The notes beneath the pieces were generated by a model, which ran no database searches, was not told the origin of the DNA, and was given only the letters and a program-made list of their open reading frames with translations. 44,022 nt of DNA from NCBI GenBank assembly GCA_965659715.1, contig CBFHXE010000015.1:1-44022 (forward strand). Reading direction: 5' to 3'. The position numbers and the translations under genes were made by a program. Source of the DNA: CABZJG01 sp965659715 (GTDB lineage Bacteria; Pseudomonadota; Alphaproteobacteria; Rhodobacterales; Rhodobacteraceae). Below, piece by piece: positions 15,435 to 24,920 of this stretch (the stretch's first letter is position 1; each line of letters begins with the position of its first letter).

Positions 15435-17075
15435 GTGCCCGAGCATTCCAATACCGAACCCTATGATCTTTTTATCATTGGCGGCGGCATCAATGGCTGC
15501 GGCATTGCCCGCGATGCTGCCGGTCGCGGCCTGCGTGTCATGCTGGCCGAAATGAATGACTTTGGCGGCGCCACTTCATCGGCGTCCACAAAACTGTTTC
15601 ATGGTGGGTTGCGGTACTTAGAATATTTCGAGTTTGATCTGGTGCGCAAAGCCTTGATTGAACGCGAGGTCCTGCTCAAAGCAATGCCGCATATCAGCTG
15701 GCCAATGCGCTTTGTTCTACCGCTTTACAAAGGCATGAGGTTTGATGCAGAAACCCCCACCTCGCGGCTTTTGGTGCGGTTCATGCCATGGCTGCGGGGG
15801 CGCAGACCAGCATGGCTGATCCGCTTGGGGCTGTTTTTATATGACACGCTTGGCGGGCGCGACATTCTACCCGGCACGGCCACATTGGATTTGCACCGCG
15901 ATCCGGTGGGCACGCCGCTACAGGATAAATTTGCAAAAGGCTTTGAATATTCCGATTGCTGGATTGAAGACAGCCGGTTGGTGTTGCTCAACGCGCGTGA
16001 CGCCGAGCAGCGCGGCGGCGCCATGCGCAGCCGCTGCGCCGTTACCAAAGCCGAACGGGTGGGTGATCTGTGGCACATCAGTTTCGAAGACAGCCAAAGC
16101 GGCACAACTGAGACCGTTCAGGCAAAGATGCTGGTCAATGCCGGCGGGCCTTGGGTCGAAAACATCATTCATCAGACGGCAGGGATCAACTCATCCGAAG
16201 GCGTACGTCTGGTGCGCGGCAGTCATATTGTCACCCGCAAACTCTTTGAGCATGACAAAAGCTATTTCTTTCAAGGCAGCGATGGACGGATTATCTTTGC
16301 CATTCCTTATGAGCAGGATTTCACCCTGATCGGCACCACGGATCAGGATCACAGCGACCCTGATACCCGCCCCGAATGCAGCGCGGAAGAGCGCGATTAT
16401 CTTTTGGCCTCTGCTTCTGAATATTTTGCCAAACCCGTTACAAAAGAAGACGTGGTCTGGAGCTATTCTGGCGTGCGCCCGCTTTATGATGACGGCGCCA
16501 GTTCGGCCACGGCAGCCACCCGCGATTATGTGCTCACGGTCAATCAACCGGATGGCACCGCGCCCATATTGAACGTCTTTGGCGGCAAAATCACCACCTA
16601 CCGCAAACTTGCCGAAAATGCCTTGGTGGAAATCGCGCCGTTTTTCCCCGATTTTCCGGGACCGTGGACTGCGGGCGTGCCGCTACCGGGCGGTGATTTT
16701 GCGGTAAAAGATGTACAGAAAAAGCTTGAACAGCTTGAAAAGGATTATCCGTTCTTAACCCCACGTTGGGCGCAAAGGCTGCTGCGGACCTATGGCACAG
16801 AGGCCTGGGACATGCTGGGCACAGCAAAAAGCGCTGCAGATCTGGGGCGTGATTTTGGCGCCACCTTAACCGAGCAAGAACTGCGCTGGTCCATTGCCAA
16901 CGAATATACCAAAACTACTGAGGACATGATCTGGCGGCGCTCAAAACTGGGGCTGCGCCTGTCGAAAGACGAGGTTGCAGACCTTTATAAGTTCTTTAGT
17001 GATCCTCGGGGCAAAGCCAAAAAGACAGCAAAACGCAAATCAAAACCGGTTGCGCTCGATCAAGAAATCGGCTGA
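15435..17075 (+). CDS. glpD: Glycerol-3-phosphate dehydrogenase, aerobic, FAD-dependent
   Basis: GlpD oxidises sn-glycerol 3-phosphate to dihydroxyacetone phosphate and passes electrons to the quinone pool at the inner membrane. The 546 residues show the FAD dinucleotide motif IIGGGINGCGIARDAAGRG (about 14-32), STKLFHGGLRYLEYFEF, the LVNAGGPWVENI segment and the C-terminal helical domain (about 400-530). The start is the GTG at 15435, six bases after AAAAGGAG; an ATG at 15357 lies inside the probable control region. glpK follows after 32 bases. Confidence 0.94.
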   Translation: MPEHSNTEPYDLFIIGGGINGCGIARDAAGRGLRVMLAEMNDFGGATSSASTKLFHGGLRYLEYFEFDLVRKALIEREVLLKAMPHISWPMRFVLPLYKGMRFDAETPTSRLLVRFMPWLRGRRPAWLIRLGLFLYDTLGGRDILPGTATLDLHRDPVGTPLQDKFAKGFEYSDCWIEDSRLVLLNARDAEQRGGAMRSRCAVTKAERVGDLWHISFEDSQSGTTETVQAKMLVNAGGPWVENIIHQTAGINSSEGVRLVRGSHIVTRKLFEHDKSYFFQGSDGRIIFAIPYEQDFTLIGTTDQDHSDPDTRPECSAEERDYLLASASEYFAKPVTKEDVVWSYSGVRPLYDDGASSATAATRDYVLTVNQPDGTAPILNVFGGKITTYRKLAENALVEIAPFFPDFPGPWTAGVPLPGGDFAVKDVQKKLEQLEKDYPFLTPRWAQRLLRTYGTEAWDMLGTAKSAADLGRDFGATLTEQELRWSIANEYTKTTEDMIWRRSKLGLRLSKDEVADLYKFFSDPRGKAKKTAKRKSKPVALDQEIG

Positions 17076-17107
17076 ATTTACCACAGCAAATCTAAAAAGG
17101 TGCTGAC

Positions 17108-18595
17108 ATGACCCATATCCTCGCCATTGACCAAGGCACAACATCGAGCCGTGCGATCGTATTTGACCAGTCCATGACCCCGATTGCCAGCGCCCAGGAA
17201 GAGTTTGAACAGCATTTTCCCGCCAGCGGCTGGGTCGAACATGAGGCCGAAGACCTTTGGTCAACCACGATCTCGACCTGCCGCAAAGCGCTTGAAAGCG
17301 CCGGGCTGAGCGCAGGTGATATCGCCGCCATTGGCATTACCAACCAGCGCGAAACCACGGTGATCTGGGATAAAAACACCGGCCAAGCGATCCATAAGGC
17401 GATTGTCTGGCAAGACCGCCGAACAGCCGATATTTGCGAGGCTCTGCGCAGCGGCGGCCATGAGCCGATGTTCACCGCGCAAACTGGTCTTTTGCTCGAT
17501 CCCTATTTTTCCGGCACCAAGGTGAAATGGATCCTCGACACTGTTGAGGGCGCGCGCCAGAAAGCGGCCGATGGTGATCTGCTCTTTGGCACGGTCGACA
17601 GCTATCTGATCTGGCGGCTGACCGGCGGGCGCGTGCATGCCACCGATGCCACCAACGCCGCGCGCACGCTGCTTTATGATATCCACCGCGGCGTCTGGAG
17701 CCCCGAGATCTGCGAGCTGCTTGATATCCCCATGGCCATGCTGCCCGAGGTTAAGAACTGCGCCGATGATTTTGGCGAAACCGAAGCGGCGCTCTTTGGC
17801 GGCGCAATCGCTATTCGCGGTGTCGCTGGCGATCAACAGGCGGCCACTGTGGGCCAAGCCTGTTTCGAACCGGGCATGTTGAAATCCACCTATGGGACGG
17901 GCTGTTTTGCGCTGCTGAATACCGGCGATGCGACTGTACAGTCACAAAACCGGCTGCTGACCACCATCGCCTATCAGCTGGATGGCAAGCCCACCTATGC
18001 ACTAGAGGGCTCGATCTTTATTGCCGGCGCTGTGGTGCAATGGCTGCGCGACGGGCTAAAAATCATCGGCACTGCGGGTGAGACCCAAGCTCTGGCCGAA
18101 ATCGCCGATCCGGCGCAGGACTTGGTGATGGTGCCCGCCTTTACCGGCCTTGGCGCGCCCTATTGGAATGCAGAATGCCGCGGCGCGGTCTATGGGCTGA
18201 CGCGCAATTCGGGCGCGGCAGAATTTGCCCGCGCGGCGCTGCAAAGCGTCGGGCTGCAAACCCGCGATCTGCTCGAAGCGATGCGCGCCGACGGGGCCGC
18301 AGGGGCGGGCGATGCGGTGCTGCGCGTGGATGGCGGCATGTCGGCAAGTGACTGGACCATGCAATATCTGGCCGATATTATCGGCGCGCCGGTGGACCGG
18401 CCCAAAGTGCTGGAAACCACCGCCATGGGGGTCGCGTGGCTGGCCGGCATGCAGGTGGGCGTCTATCAGGGTCAGGCCGAATTTGCCGCCAACTGGGCGC
18501 TTGAGCAGCGCTTTATGCCCAAGATGGAAGAGCAAGAGCGCGCCGCTGCCTACACCCGCTGGAAATCCGCCGTCGCGGCGACATTGACGGTGTAA
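17108..18595 (+). CDS. glpK: Glycerol kinase
   Basis: GlpK phosphorylates glycerol to glycerol 3-phosphate, feeding GlpD. It is a FGGY-family kinase of 495 residues, the usual length. Visible motifs: N-terminal phosphate-binding loop DQGTTSSRA (about 7-15), GITNQRETTVIWD, the substrate loop around WQDRRTAD, and the C-terminal LRVDGGMSASDW. Only 32 bases separate it from glpD, so they are probably cotranscribed under GlpR. No glycerol facilitator or ABC importer for glycerol 3-phosphate is in the window, so uptake must be encoded elsewhere. Confidence 0.96.
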   Translation: MTHILAIDQGTTSSRAIVFDQSMTPIASAQEEFEQHFPASGWVEHEAEDLWSTTISTCRKALESAGLSAGDIAAIGITNQRETTVIWDKNTGQAIHKAIVWQDRRTADICEALRSGGHEPMFTAQTGLLLDPYFSGTKVKWILDTVEGARQKAADGDLLFGTVDSYLIWRLTGGRVHATDATNAARTLLYDIHRGVWSPEICELLDIPMAMLPEVKNCADDFGETEAALFGGAIAIRGVAGDQQAATVGQACFEPGMLKSTYGTGCFALLNTGDATVQSQNRLLTTIAYQLDGKPTYALEGSIFIAGAVVQWLRDGLKIIGTAGETQALAEIADPAQDLVMVPAFTGLGAPYWNAECRGAVYGLTRNSGAAEFARAALQSVGLQTRDLLEAMRADGAAGAGDAVLRVDGGMSASDWTMQYLADIIGAPVDRPKVLETTAMGVAWLAGMQVGVYQGQAEFAANWALEQRFMPKMEEQERAAAYTRWKSAVAATLTV

Positions 18596-18640
18596 CAGGT
18601 TTCACAGAACGGTGACTGGGATCAGCGGTGTGGACATAAG

Positions 18641-19066
18641 TTAAGAACTCAGGGTGGCTAGACGGGCTGGCCGCCCATTTTGTTCGCGCCGCCTAATCTG
18701 GCCATAGGGCATTTGAAGTTGAACCCACTCGCGTCCCTGAACTCTTATTTTTCCAGATGCTTCTACCAAACTGTATTGGATATATGAATGAAAATCACTT
18801 GAATATTGGTTGCCAATGAAAACCTTCGCCCATTGAATTTCGTCTTGGCTCATAGGCATTTCACAAACTACTTTTTGTTCGGTTTGTAGTTCGAGAAGAA
18901 AACCTTTTGAAATACAGCGTGCTGCAAATTTGCTTGATAAATATTTCGCACTTATCCCGCTAAACACGGCCTCTGGATAGCCTGACGGTGTTTCCGCAAT
19001 TCGGGCAACTGGTGCGGGTTGCGAACACGCGGCGAGCAGTAAAATTATGGGGATGTTGTCTTACCA
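18641..19066 (-). pseudogene. Small lipoprotein gene with a frameshift in its signal peptide
   Basis: The open frame ending at 18641 reads upstream through a perfect lipobox (LLLAAC, Cys codon at 19027-19025) but meets a stop before any standard start codon. One base less in the four-base C run of the coding strand (GGGG at 19049-19052 on the plus strand) would join it to an ATG at 19066 and give the signal MVRQHPIILLLAAC. The mature part (SGYPEAVFSGISAKYLSSKF..., then MPMSQDEIQWAKVFIGN) looks like a conserved extracytoplasmic domain, but I cannot name its family. A shorter start at Met 18967 would give a cytoplasmic fragment. Either a disrupted gene or a sequence error. Confidence 0.6.
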
Positions 19067-19093
19067 TTTAACCGCGCTGGTGCATCCTTTGAA

Positions 19094-20278
19094 TTAAATC
19101 CCGGTGTCGATGATGGCTTTGGCCAGAACCGGAATGGTCGCTGAATTCAGGCCAGCGATGTTCAGCCGGCTGTCGCCCACCATGTAAACCGCGTGTTTTT
19201 CGCGCAGCGCGTCCACCTTATCCGGCGTGGTGCCCAGCCGCGAAAACATCCCCCGATGCTCGGCCAAAAACCCAAAGCGGTCCGAACCGGAAAGCTGGCG
19301 CAGCTCATCTGCAAGCTGTTGGCGCAGCCCCAGCATGGAAACCCGAACCTCTTCCAGTTCGGCCTGCCAGTTGGCGCGCAATTCCGCATCGCCGAGCACC
19401 ATGGTCACCAGCCGCGCGCCGTGGTCGGGCGGGAACGAAAAGTTCTGCCGGTTGAGATAGGCCAATGTACCCTGGTTCAGCGCCTGCGCGCTTTGATCTT
19501 GCGAAACCGCCATCAAAATGCCGGTGCGTTCGCGGTAAATGCCAAAGTTCTTGGAACAGCTGGCCGCGATCAAACATTCGGGCAGCGCGCTGGCCAGAAG
19601 CCGGGTGGCAGAGGCATCTTGCTCAAGTCCATCGCCAAAGCCTTGATAGGCAATATCAATCATCGGCGTGGCGCCGGTTTTCTGCAAAAGCTCAACCACC
19701 TGCTGCCATTGCACCGCGTTCAAATTGGCCCCTGTGGGGTTATGACAACAGCCATGCAGCAGCACGATATCACCGGCTTTTGCTTGGGCCAAATCGGCGC
19801 ACATGGCGTCAAAATCAACGCCGCGTGTGGCGCTGTCAAAATAGCGGTAGGGCACCGTTTCAATCGATAAATGGCGCAGGATCGAAAGGTGGTTCGGCCA
19901 AGTGGGATCAGACACGAATACCCGTACATCCGGATTGGCCATCTGCACCATCTCAAAGGCTTGGCGCACCGCGCCAGTGCCGCCCGGCATGGCCGCCGCC
20001 GCCACCGAAGCGCGCGGAACAGCACCGCCGAGAACCAGATCAACCATCACATCGGAAAACGCCGGATCGCCCACCAGCCCGACATAGGATTTGGTAGTTT
20101 GCTGATGCCAAAGCTGTTGTTCGGCGGTTTTGATCGCCCGCATCACCGGCGTCACGCCATCGGCATTTTTGTAAACCCCTACCCCGAGATCAATTTTCTC
20201 GGGCCGTGGGTCCTGCCGATAAAGCTGCACCAGCGCGAGTATTTTATCGGCTGGTTGCGCGGTGAGCGTTTCAAACAT
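19094..20278 (-). CDS. tyrB: Aromatic amino acid / aspartate aminotransferase, class I
   Basis: This PLP enzyme moves the amino group between aromatic amino acids or aspartate and 2-oxoglutarate. The 394 residues match the Ib AspC/TyrB type: N-terminal DKILALVQLYRQDPRPEKIDLGVGVYK, CHNPTG (178-183), an Asp208-containing MIDIAYQGFG segment and the PLP lysine K243 in CSKNFGIYRERTG. Whether aspartate or aromatic substrates are preferred cannot be read from the sequence. Its ATG directly abuts the sseA stop with no spacer, and its ribosome binding site GGAGAG lies inside sseA, so the two are translationally linked. Confidence 0.9.
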   Translation of the reverse strand: MFETLTAQPADKILALVQLYRQDPRPEKIDLGVGVYKNADGVTPVMRAIKTAEQQLWHQQTTKSYVGLVGDPAFSDVMVDLVLGGAVPRASVAAAAMPGGTGAVRQAFEMVQMANPDVRVFVSDPTWPNHLSILRHLSIETVPYRYFDSATRGVDFDAMCADLAQAKAGDIVLLHGCCHNPTGANLNAVQWQQVVELLQKTGATPMIDIAYQGFGDGLEQDASATRLLASALPECLIAASCSKNFGIYRERTGILMAVSQDQSAQALNQGTLAYLNRQNFSFPPDHGARLVTMVLGDAELRANWQAELEEVRVSMLGLRQQLADELRQLSGSDRFGFLAEHRGMFSRLGTTPDKVDALREKHAVYMVGDSRLNIAGLNSATIPVLAKAIIDTGI

Positions 20279-21136
20279 TCAGGTCTCTCCTGTTGCGACA
20301 GGCACCATGGGGAACTGCCCCCACTCCGCCCAGCTGCCATCATAAAGCGCGTGGTCGGTTTTGCCCATCTGGGTCAAAGCAAGGTTAAGAACAGCGGCCG
20401 TGACCCCCGATCCACAACTGGTGATCGCCGGCTTGGCCAAATCCACGCCGGCCGCCTGGAAAATGGCGCGCAGCGCATCGGGGTCTTTAAGCGTCCCCTC
20501 TGGGGACAAAAGGCTGTGAAAATAAACGTTTTTGGATCCCGGAATATGACCGGACCGAAGCCCTTCGCGGGGCTCGGGCTCATCGCCGCGAAACCGGCCC
20601 GGGGCACGGGCATCGATAATTTCATGATCGCCCAGCTTTGAGGCCGCCGCCACCTGGGTGACATCCTTGACCATATGGTTTTGCCGGCGCACCATCATAT
20701 GCCGGTCGCGAATAATCGGGGGCATATCTTCGATCGGGTGACCTTCGGCTTTCCATTTTGGAAACCCGCCATCCAGAACCGCAACATCGGTGTGGCCCAT
20801 CAATTTTAGCAGCCACCAAACCCGCGCGGCGGAAAACAGCCCAGCGCCATCATAAACCACCACCTGGTGGCCATCGCCAACCCCCATGGCACGCATCCGC
20901 GACAGGAATTTTTCCACCGGCGGCACCATATGCGGCAATTCCGAGCGGTGATCGCTAATTTCATCAATATCGAAATATCGCGCTCCGGGGATATGTGCAG
21001 CCTCAAATTCGGCCCGTGCGTTGCGCTGCATTGTGGGCAGATACCAAGAGCCATCCAAAACCCGCAGATCAGGATCTTTCAAATGCGCAGCAAGCCACGC
21101 GGTGGAAACCAGTGTTTTTGGATCATCAACTGCCAT
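20279..21136 (-). CDS. sseA: 3-mercaptopyruvate sulfurtransferase (two-domain rhodanese)
   Basis: The 285-residue protein has two rhodanese domains. The active-site loop is C241-GSGVT, the form typical of mercaptopyruvate sulfurtransferase rather than thiosulfate sulfurtransferase; DARAPGRFRG and GHIPGSKNV are standard landmarks of the catalytic domain. It transfers sulfur from 3-mercaptopyruvate, the transamination product of cysteine, to thiol acceptors. The neighbour is an aminotransferase abutting it with no gap, so the pair could convert cysteine to mercaptopyruvate and then to persulfide; this link is inference. Confidence 0.9.
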   Translation of the reverse strand: MAVDDPKTLVSTAWLAAHLKDPDLRVLDGSWYLPTMQRNARAEFEAAHIPGARYFDIDEISDHRSELPHMVPPVEKFLSRMRAMGVGDGHQVVVYDGAGLFSAARVWWLLKLMGHTDVAVLDGGFPKWKAEGHPIEDMPPIIRDRHMMVRRQNHMVKDVTQVAAASKLGDHEIIDARAPGRFRGDEPEPREGLRSGHIPGSKNVYFHSLLSPEGTLKDPDALRAIFQAAGVDLAKPAITSCGSGVTAAVLNLALTQMGKTDHALYDGSWAEWGQFPMVPVATGET

Positions 21137-21241
21137 TGGGACCCCCGAATTGTGCTGTTTTGTCCCTACTACTCTGAGGTCGCGGTGGCAAGGGCAGCGG
21201 CTAAATTTGCACGCTCGGCTGTGCCGCAGAACGCGGCGGAA

Positions 21242-21718
21242 TTAGTCGCCATGGCGCAGAAGCCGCTGTTTCTGGCGGCCCCAATCGCGCTTGGCCTGAT
21301 CTGCGCGTTTGTCGTGATTCTTTTTACCCTTGGCGATACCAATTTTGAGCTTCACCTTGCCGCGATGATTGAAATACATCACCAGCGGCACCAAAGTCAT
21401 GCCCTTGCGCTGGGTATCGGACCACAGCCGCGCCAATTCGCGGCGGTTGACCAAAAGCTTGCGGCGGCGGCGTTCTTCGTGGCCAAAGGTTTTGGCCTGC
21501 TCGTATGGGGCAATATAAGAATTGACCAACCACAGCTCGCCCTCATCCACCCCAGCATAGCTTTCGGCAATATTGCTGCTGTTGACGCGCAGGGATTTCA
21601 CCTCGGACCCAAACAGCGCAACGCCGCACTCAAGATCATCCTCGATTGCATAATCAAATCGCGCACGCCGGTTTTCGGCAATCACTTTGTAGTTCGGGTC
21701 AGATTTAGGAGCTGCCAT
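21242..21718 (-). CDS. smpB: SsrA-binding protein SmpB
   Basis: SmpB binds tmRNA and delivers it to stalled ribosomes. The 158 residues include the family landmarks ENRRARFDYAIEDDLECGVA, GSEVKSLRVNSSNIAESY and the C-terminal basic tail KRDWGRQKQRLLRHGD, which enters the mRNA channel. It stands 105 bases upstream of sseA in the same direction. No ssrA gene was seen in this window. Confidence 0.96.
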   Translation of the reverse strand: MAAPKSDPNYKVIAENRRARFDYAIEDDLECGVALFGSEVKSLRVNSSNIAESYAGVDEGELWLVNSYIAPYEQAKTFGHEERRRRKLLVNRRELARLWSDTQRKGMTLVPLVMYFNHRGKVKLKIGIAKGKKNHDKRADQAKRDWGRQKQRLLRHGD

Positions 21719-21849
21719 GGCTTGGCTGATTACACGGTGTTGGACGGGCTGTCCATGGTTTGCATGACCTCTGCGAACGCTATTCGTGCTGGACAGACTC
21801 GCCAGCGCAGTGCTAGCTTTTGATCAAATTATATTTGGCAGGTGATCCC

Positions 21850-23202
21850 ATGAAAGACGATAACTTCCTCAAAGAGAACAACGCTCGTCATTTGTGGCAT
21901 CCAATGGGCCATCCGGCAGACTCGCTTGCCAATCCGCCGAAAATTATAACCGGCGCCGAAGGGATCAAGATCACGGATATCGACGGCCATTCCGTGGTGG
22001 ATGCGGTGGGCGGACTTTGGTGCGCCAATCTGGGATATTCCAACGATGTGATCAAAGATGCGATTGCCAAACAGCTTTATGATCTGCCCTATTATTCGGC
22101 CTTTGCAGGTTCGACCAATCCGCCGGCGATCGAAGCCTCGCTCGCCGTGCGCGAGATGTTTGCAGAAGATGGCATGGCGCGAGTGTTTTTCACCTCGGGC
22201 GGATCAGATGCGGTGGAAACCACCTTGCGGCTGGCGCGGCAGTATCACCGTCTGCGCGGTGAACCCACGCGCACCAAGTTTATTTCCCTTAAAAAGGGCT
22301 ATCATGGCACACATTTCGGCGGCGCATCCGTGAATGGCAACAACCGTTTCCGGATCAGTTATGAGCCGCTTTTGCCCGGGTGTTTCCATCTGCCAAGCCC
22401 GTATCCTTATCGCAACCCATATGGTGAAACCGATCCTGCAAAGCTGGCGCAAAACATCGCGGCCGCGTTTGAGGACGAAGTGGCCTTTCAGGACCCCAAA
22501 ACCATAGCTGCCTTTATCATGGAGCCGATCCAAGGCGCCGGCGGCGTCATTGTGCCGGATGCCTCATTCATGGGGCTGATGCGCGATGTCTGCACCCGCC
22601 ACGGGATTTTGATGATCTCGGACGAGGTGATCACCGGTTTTGGCCGCACTGGCGAGTGGAGCGGCGCGCGCCATTGGGGGGTCAAGCCGGATATGATGAG
22701 TTTGGCCAAAGGCATCACCAGCGCCTATTTTCCGGTCGGCGCAGCGCTGATGAGCGATCAGGTCGCCGAGGTGTTTGAAAACGACCGCTCGGCGGATGGG
22801 GGAATTTTCCACGGCTATACCTATTCGGCGCATCCTGTGGGCGCAGCAGCTGTCACCGCCTGTCTGTCGGAAACCCTGCGGCTTGATACCAAAACCAACG
22901 CCGCCGCGCGCGGCGCGCAGCTTTATCAAGGGGTGCAAAAGCTCAAGGACAAATACGATGTGGTCGGCGATGTGCGCGGCGGCGAAGGGCTTATGACCGC
23001 GCTTGAGCTTGTGAGCGACCGCGCAGCTAAGACAGCGCTGGATATGGACGCGATGAAACGCGTGCATCAGGCCACCTATGAGGCCGGCTCGATGGTCCGC
23101 CTTGGGATGAACAATATCCTAATGTCACCGCCGCTAACCATCAGCGAAGCCGAAGTAGACGTGATTTTATCTGCGCTTGATGCGGGGCTTGGGGCGGTTT
23201 AA
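21850..23202 (+). CDS. Class III omega-amino-acid aminotransferase
   Basis: A 450-residue PLP enzyme of the class III (subgroup II) type. The PLP lysine is K287 in SLAKGITSAYFPVGA, preceded by ISDEVITGFGRTG with Asp258, and YHGTHFGG gives the aromatic stacking region. The MLWHPMG-like N terminus and ISDEVITGFGRTGEW resemble omega-amino-acid:pyruvate aminotransferases acting on beta-alanine, taurine, diamines or similar; the exact substrate cannot be decided. The start at 21850 follows an AGGTGA. It overlaps the convergent pseudouridine synthase by four bases. Confidence 0.88.
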   Translation: MKDDNFLKENNARHLWHPMGHPADSLANPPKIITGAEGIKITDIDGHSVVDAVGGLWCANLGYSNDVIKDAIAKQLYDLPYYSAFAGSTNPPAIEASLAVREMFAEDGMARVFFTSGGSDAVETTLRLARQYHRLRGEPTRTKFISLKKGYHGTHFGGASVNGNNRFRISYEPLLPGCFHLPSPYPYRNPYGETDPAKLAQNIAAAFEDEVAFQDPKTIAAFIMEPIQGAGGVIVPDASFMGLMRDVCTRHGILMISDEVITGFGRTGEWSGARHWGVKPDMMSLAKGITSAYFPVGAALMSDQVAEVFENDRSADGGIFHGYTYSAHPVGAAAVTACLSETLRLDTKTNAAARGAQLYQGVQKLKDKYDVVGDVRGGEGLMTALELVSDRAAKTALDMDAMKRVHQATYEAGSMVRLGMNNILMSPPLTISEAEVDVILSALDAGLGAV

Positions 23203-23756
23203 GTGCGGCCACCCGTCACCTTTTCATAGGTGCCAGAGGCCAAATCACCTAACGACCACTGCCCGACCCGAGCGCGAATAAGCCGCAGGGTGGGAAGCCC
23301 GATGGCGGCGGTCATGCGGCGGACCTGCCGGTTGCGGCCTTCGCGAATTGTAATCTCAAGCCAGCTGTCGGGCACGGTTTTGCGAAAGCGCACCGGCGGC
23401 GTGCGCGGCCATAAACCCGAGGGCGGCGCAATACAGCGCGCTTTTGCGGGGCGGCACGCGCCGTCTTTTAGCATAACGCCTTGGCGCAAGGGCATCAGAT
23501 CGCTGTCGTTCGGCGCGCCTTCGACCTGCACCCAATAGGTTTTTTCCAGCTTGTATTTCGGGTCTGCGATTTTCGCCTGCAGCCGCCCGTCATCGGTTAA
23601 AACTAGCAGGCCTTCGCTGTCGCGGTCCAGCCGGCCGGCCGGATATAAATCGGGAATATCGATATAATCCGCAAGGGTTTGCCGGTTTTCGGCAGAAGCG
23701 CTGTTATCGGTGAACTGGCACAGCACGTTGAACGGCTTGTTAAAGAGAACAATCAT
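23199..23756 (-). CDS. rluE: Pseudouridine synthase, RluE-type (23S rRNA)
   Basis: The 185-residue protein contains the RsuA/RluB/E/F family motif AGRLDRDSEGLLVLT, with catalytic Asp44, and the EGRNRQVRRMTAAIG segment. It lacks an N-terminal S4 domain, which fits RluE, the enzyme modifying U2457 of 23S rRNA in Escherichia coli; a related RNA target is possible. Its start overlaps the asparaginase stop (ATGA), so the two are translated in tandem. Confidence 0.88.
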   Translation of the reverse strand: MIVLFNKPFNVLCQFTDNSASAENRQTLADYIDIPDLYPAGRLDRDSEGLLVLTDDGRLQAKIADPKYKLEKTYWVQVEGAPNDSDLMPLRQGVMLKDGACRPAKARCIAPPSGLWPRTPPVRFRKTVPDSWLEITIREGRNRQVRRMTAAIGLPTLRLIRARVGQWSLGDLASGTYEKVTGGRT

Positions 23757-24751
23757 ATGGTCAGGGTAGAGGCCGGTTTAATCATACCGGTTTCAATGCC
23801 GCGCCAGTTTGTAATTGCCGGTGTCATCCATTTTTGCGCCGCCGGATGTTCGCACTCTAGCACCCCAAGCGCGCACAGCAGCGCGGCAATGGCTGAATTG
23901 CTGGCGCGGGTATTGCCGTCGGTGATTTTCAAAGCCACCCCTAGACGCTGTTCGGGCAGGATGGCCACAAAGACGCCCTCGGCACCGGTTTTTATCGCCG
24001 CAGCGCCCGACATGGCGCGCATCAAATCCGTGCAGGCGCGGCCTTCGCCGGCAACCAGTTCAGGGTGCAGCATCATGGCTTCGACCAACCGGCGGGCCGC
24101 CACTGAAGCACTGTCGGCCCGGTCCTGCGCCGAGGCATACCACGCCATCGCCCGCGCCACATCGCTCAGCTTGGCGGCAAAATTCGGCGCCGAGCAGCCG
24201 TCGATACCATAGCCCTGACTGACAGCGCCAGTGGTCATTTCAAAGGCTTCAAGACAGGCTTTCTGCACCGGATGCGCCGGATCAATATAGTCAGGGCCGG
24301 CGTTTAAATGCTTTGCCAATGTCAAAAATCCGGTATGCTTTCCAGAGCAGTTATTGTGCATCTGGCAGGGGCTTTCACCGCGGTCGCGCAGCCCGTGGCG
24401 TGCATCTTTGTCATTGGGCACTTGTGCACCGCAGCGAAAGTCATCATCCGATTTGCCCAGCGCCGCAAGCCAGCTTTGCACCCGGTCCGTATGGATCGCC
24501 GCCCCTTGGTGCGATGCGCAGGCCAGCGCTAAATGCTCAGGTCCAAGCCGGTGCGCTTCGGCGGCGCCCGATGTGATTAAAGGCAGGGCCTGGATCATCT
24601 TGACCGACGAGCGCGGCAGGATGATTTGATCCGGATCGCCCCATGTTTTAACCACCCGGCCGCTGTCATCACAGATGACTGCATGACCGTAATGGACGCT
24701 TTCAAGAAAGGACCCGCGCCATATTTCGCTCATTACAATCGGATTTTTCAT
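23753..24751 (-). CDS. L-asparaginase II (rhizobial-type family)
   Basis: This 332-residue protein belongs to the Asparaginase_II family (PF06089), unrelated to Escherichia coli AnsA/AnsB and exemplified by the Rhizobium etli enzyme ReAV. Key residues line up with that enzyme: S48-x2-K51 (RSSVK), C135-x2-K138 (NNCSGKH, zinc site) and C186 (GIDGCSAP). It should hydrolyse asparagine to aspartate and ammonia in the cytoplasm. A much longer in-frame extension to 25189 exists but lies antisense to ialB and is not conserved-looking, so ATG 24751 was taken. It overlaps rluE and diverges from ialB. Confidence 0.85.
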   Translation of the reverse strand: MKNPIVMSEIWRGSFLESVHYGHAVICDDSGRVVKTWGDPDQIILPRSSVKMIQALPLITSGAAEAHRLGPEHLALACASHQGAAIHTDRVQSWLAALGKSDDDFRCGAQVPNDKDARHGLRDRGESPCQMHNNCSGKHTGFLTLAKHLNAGPDYIDPAHPVQKACLEAFEMTTGAVSQGYGIDGCSAPNFAAKLSDVARAMAWYASAQDRADSASVAARRLVEAMMLHPELVAGEGRACTDLMRAMSGAAAIKTGAEGVFVAILPEQRLGVALKITDGNTRASNSAIAALLCALGVLECEHPAAQKWMTPAITNWRGIETGMIKPASTLTI

Positions 24752-24920
24752 CTTTTGCTTCAACTTTCTGCGCAAATTTATGCCAACAGGGCTTTCGTTA
24801 AATCTCTGTTTCAGGCTATTATGCCTTTGTCGAGTTTTTAACCGGGGTCTGCAACAAAAAATGGTGGTCAAGCGCCAGAGGGCCCATGCAAGGGTATGTC
24901 CAAAGGGACGGAGGCATAAA

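Noticed and set aside
19871..20641. 256-codon plus-strand ORF across tyrB and sseA
   Set aside because: It is antisense to two well-supported genes and has the biased composition of a shadow frame.
20867..21823. 318-codon plus-strand ORF across sseA and smpB
   Set aside because: It is antisense to two well-supported genes.
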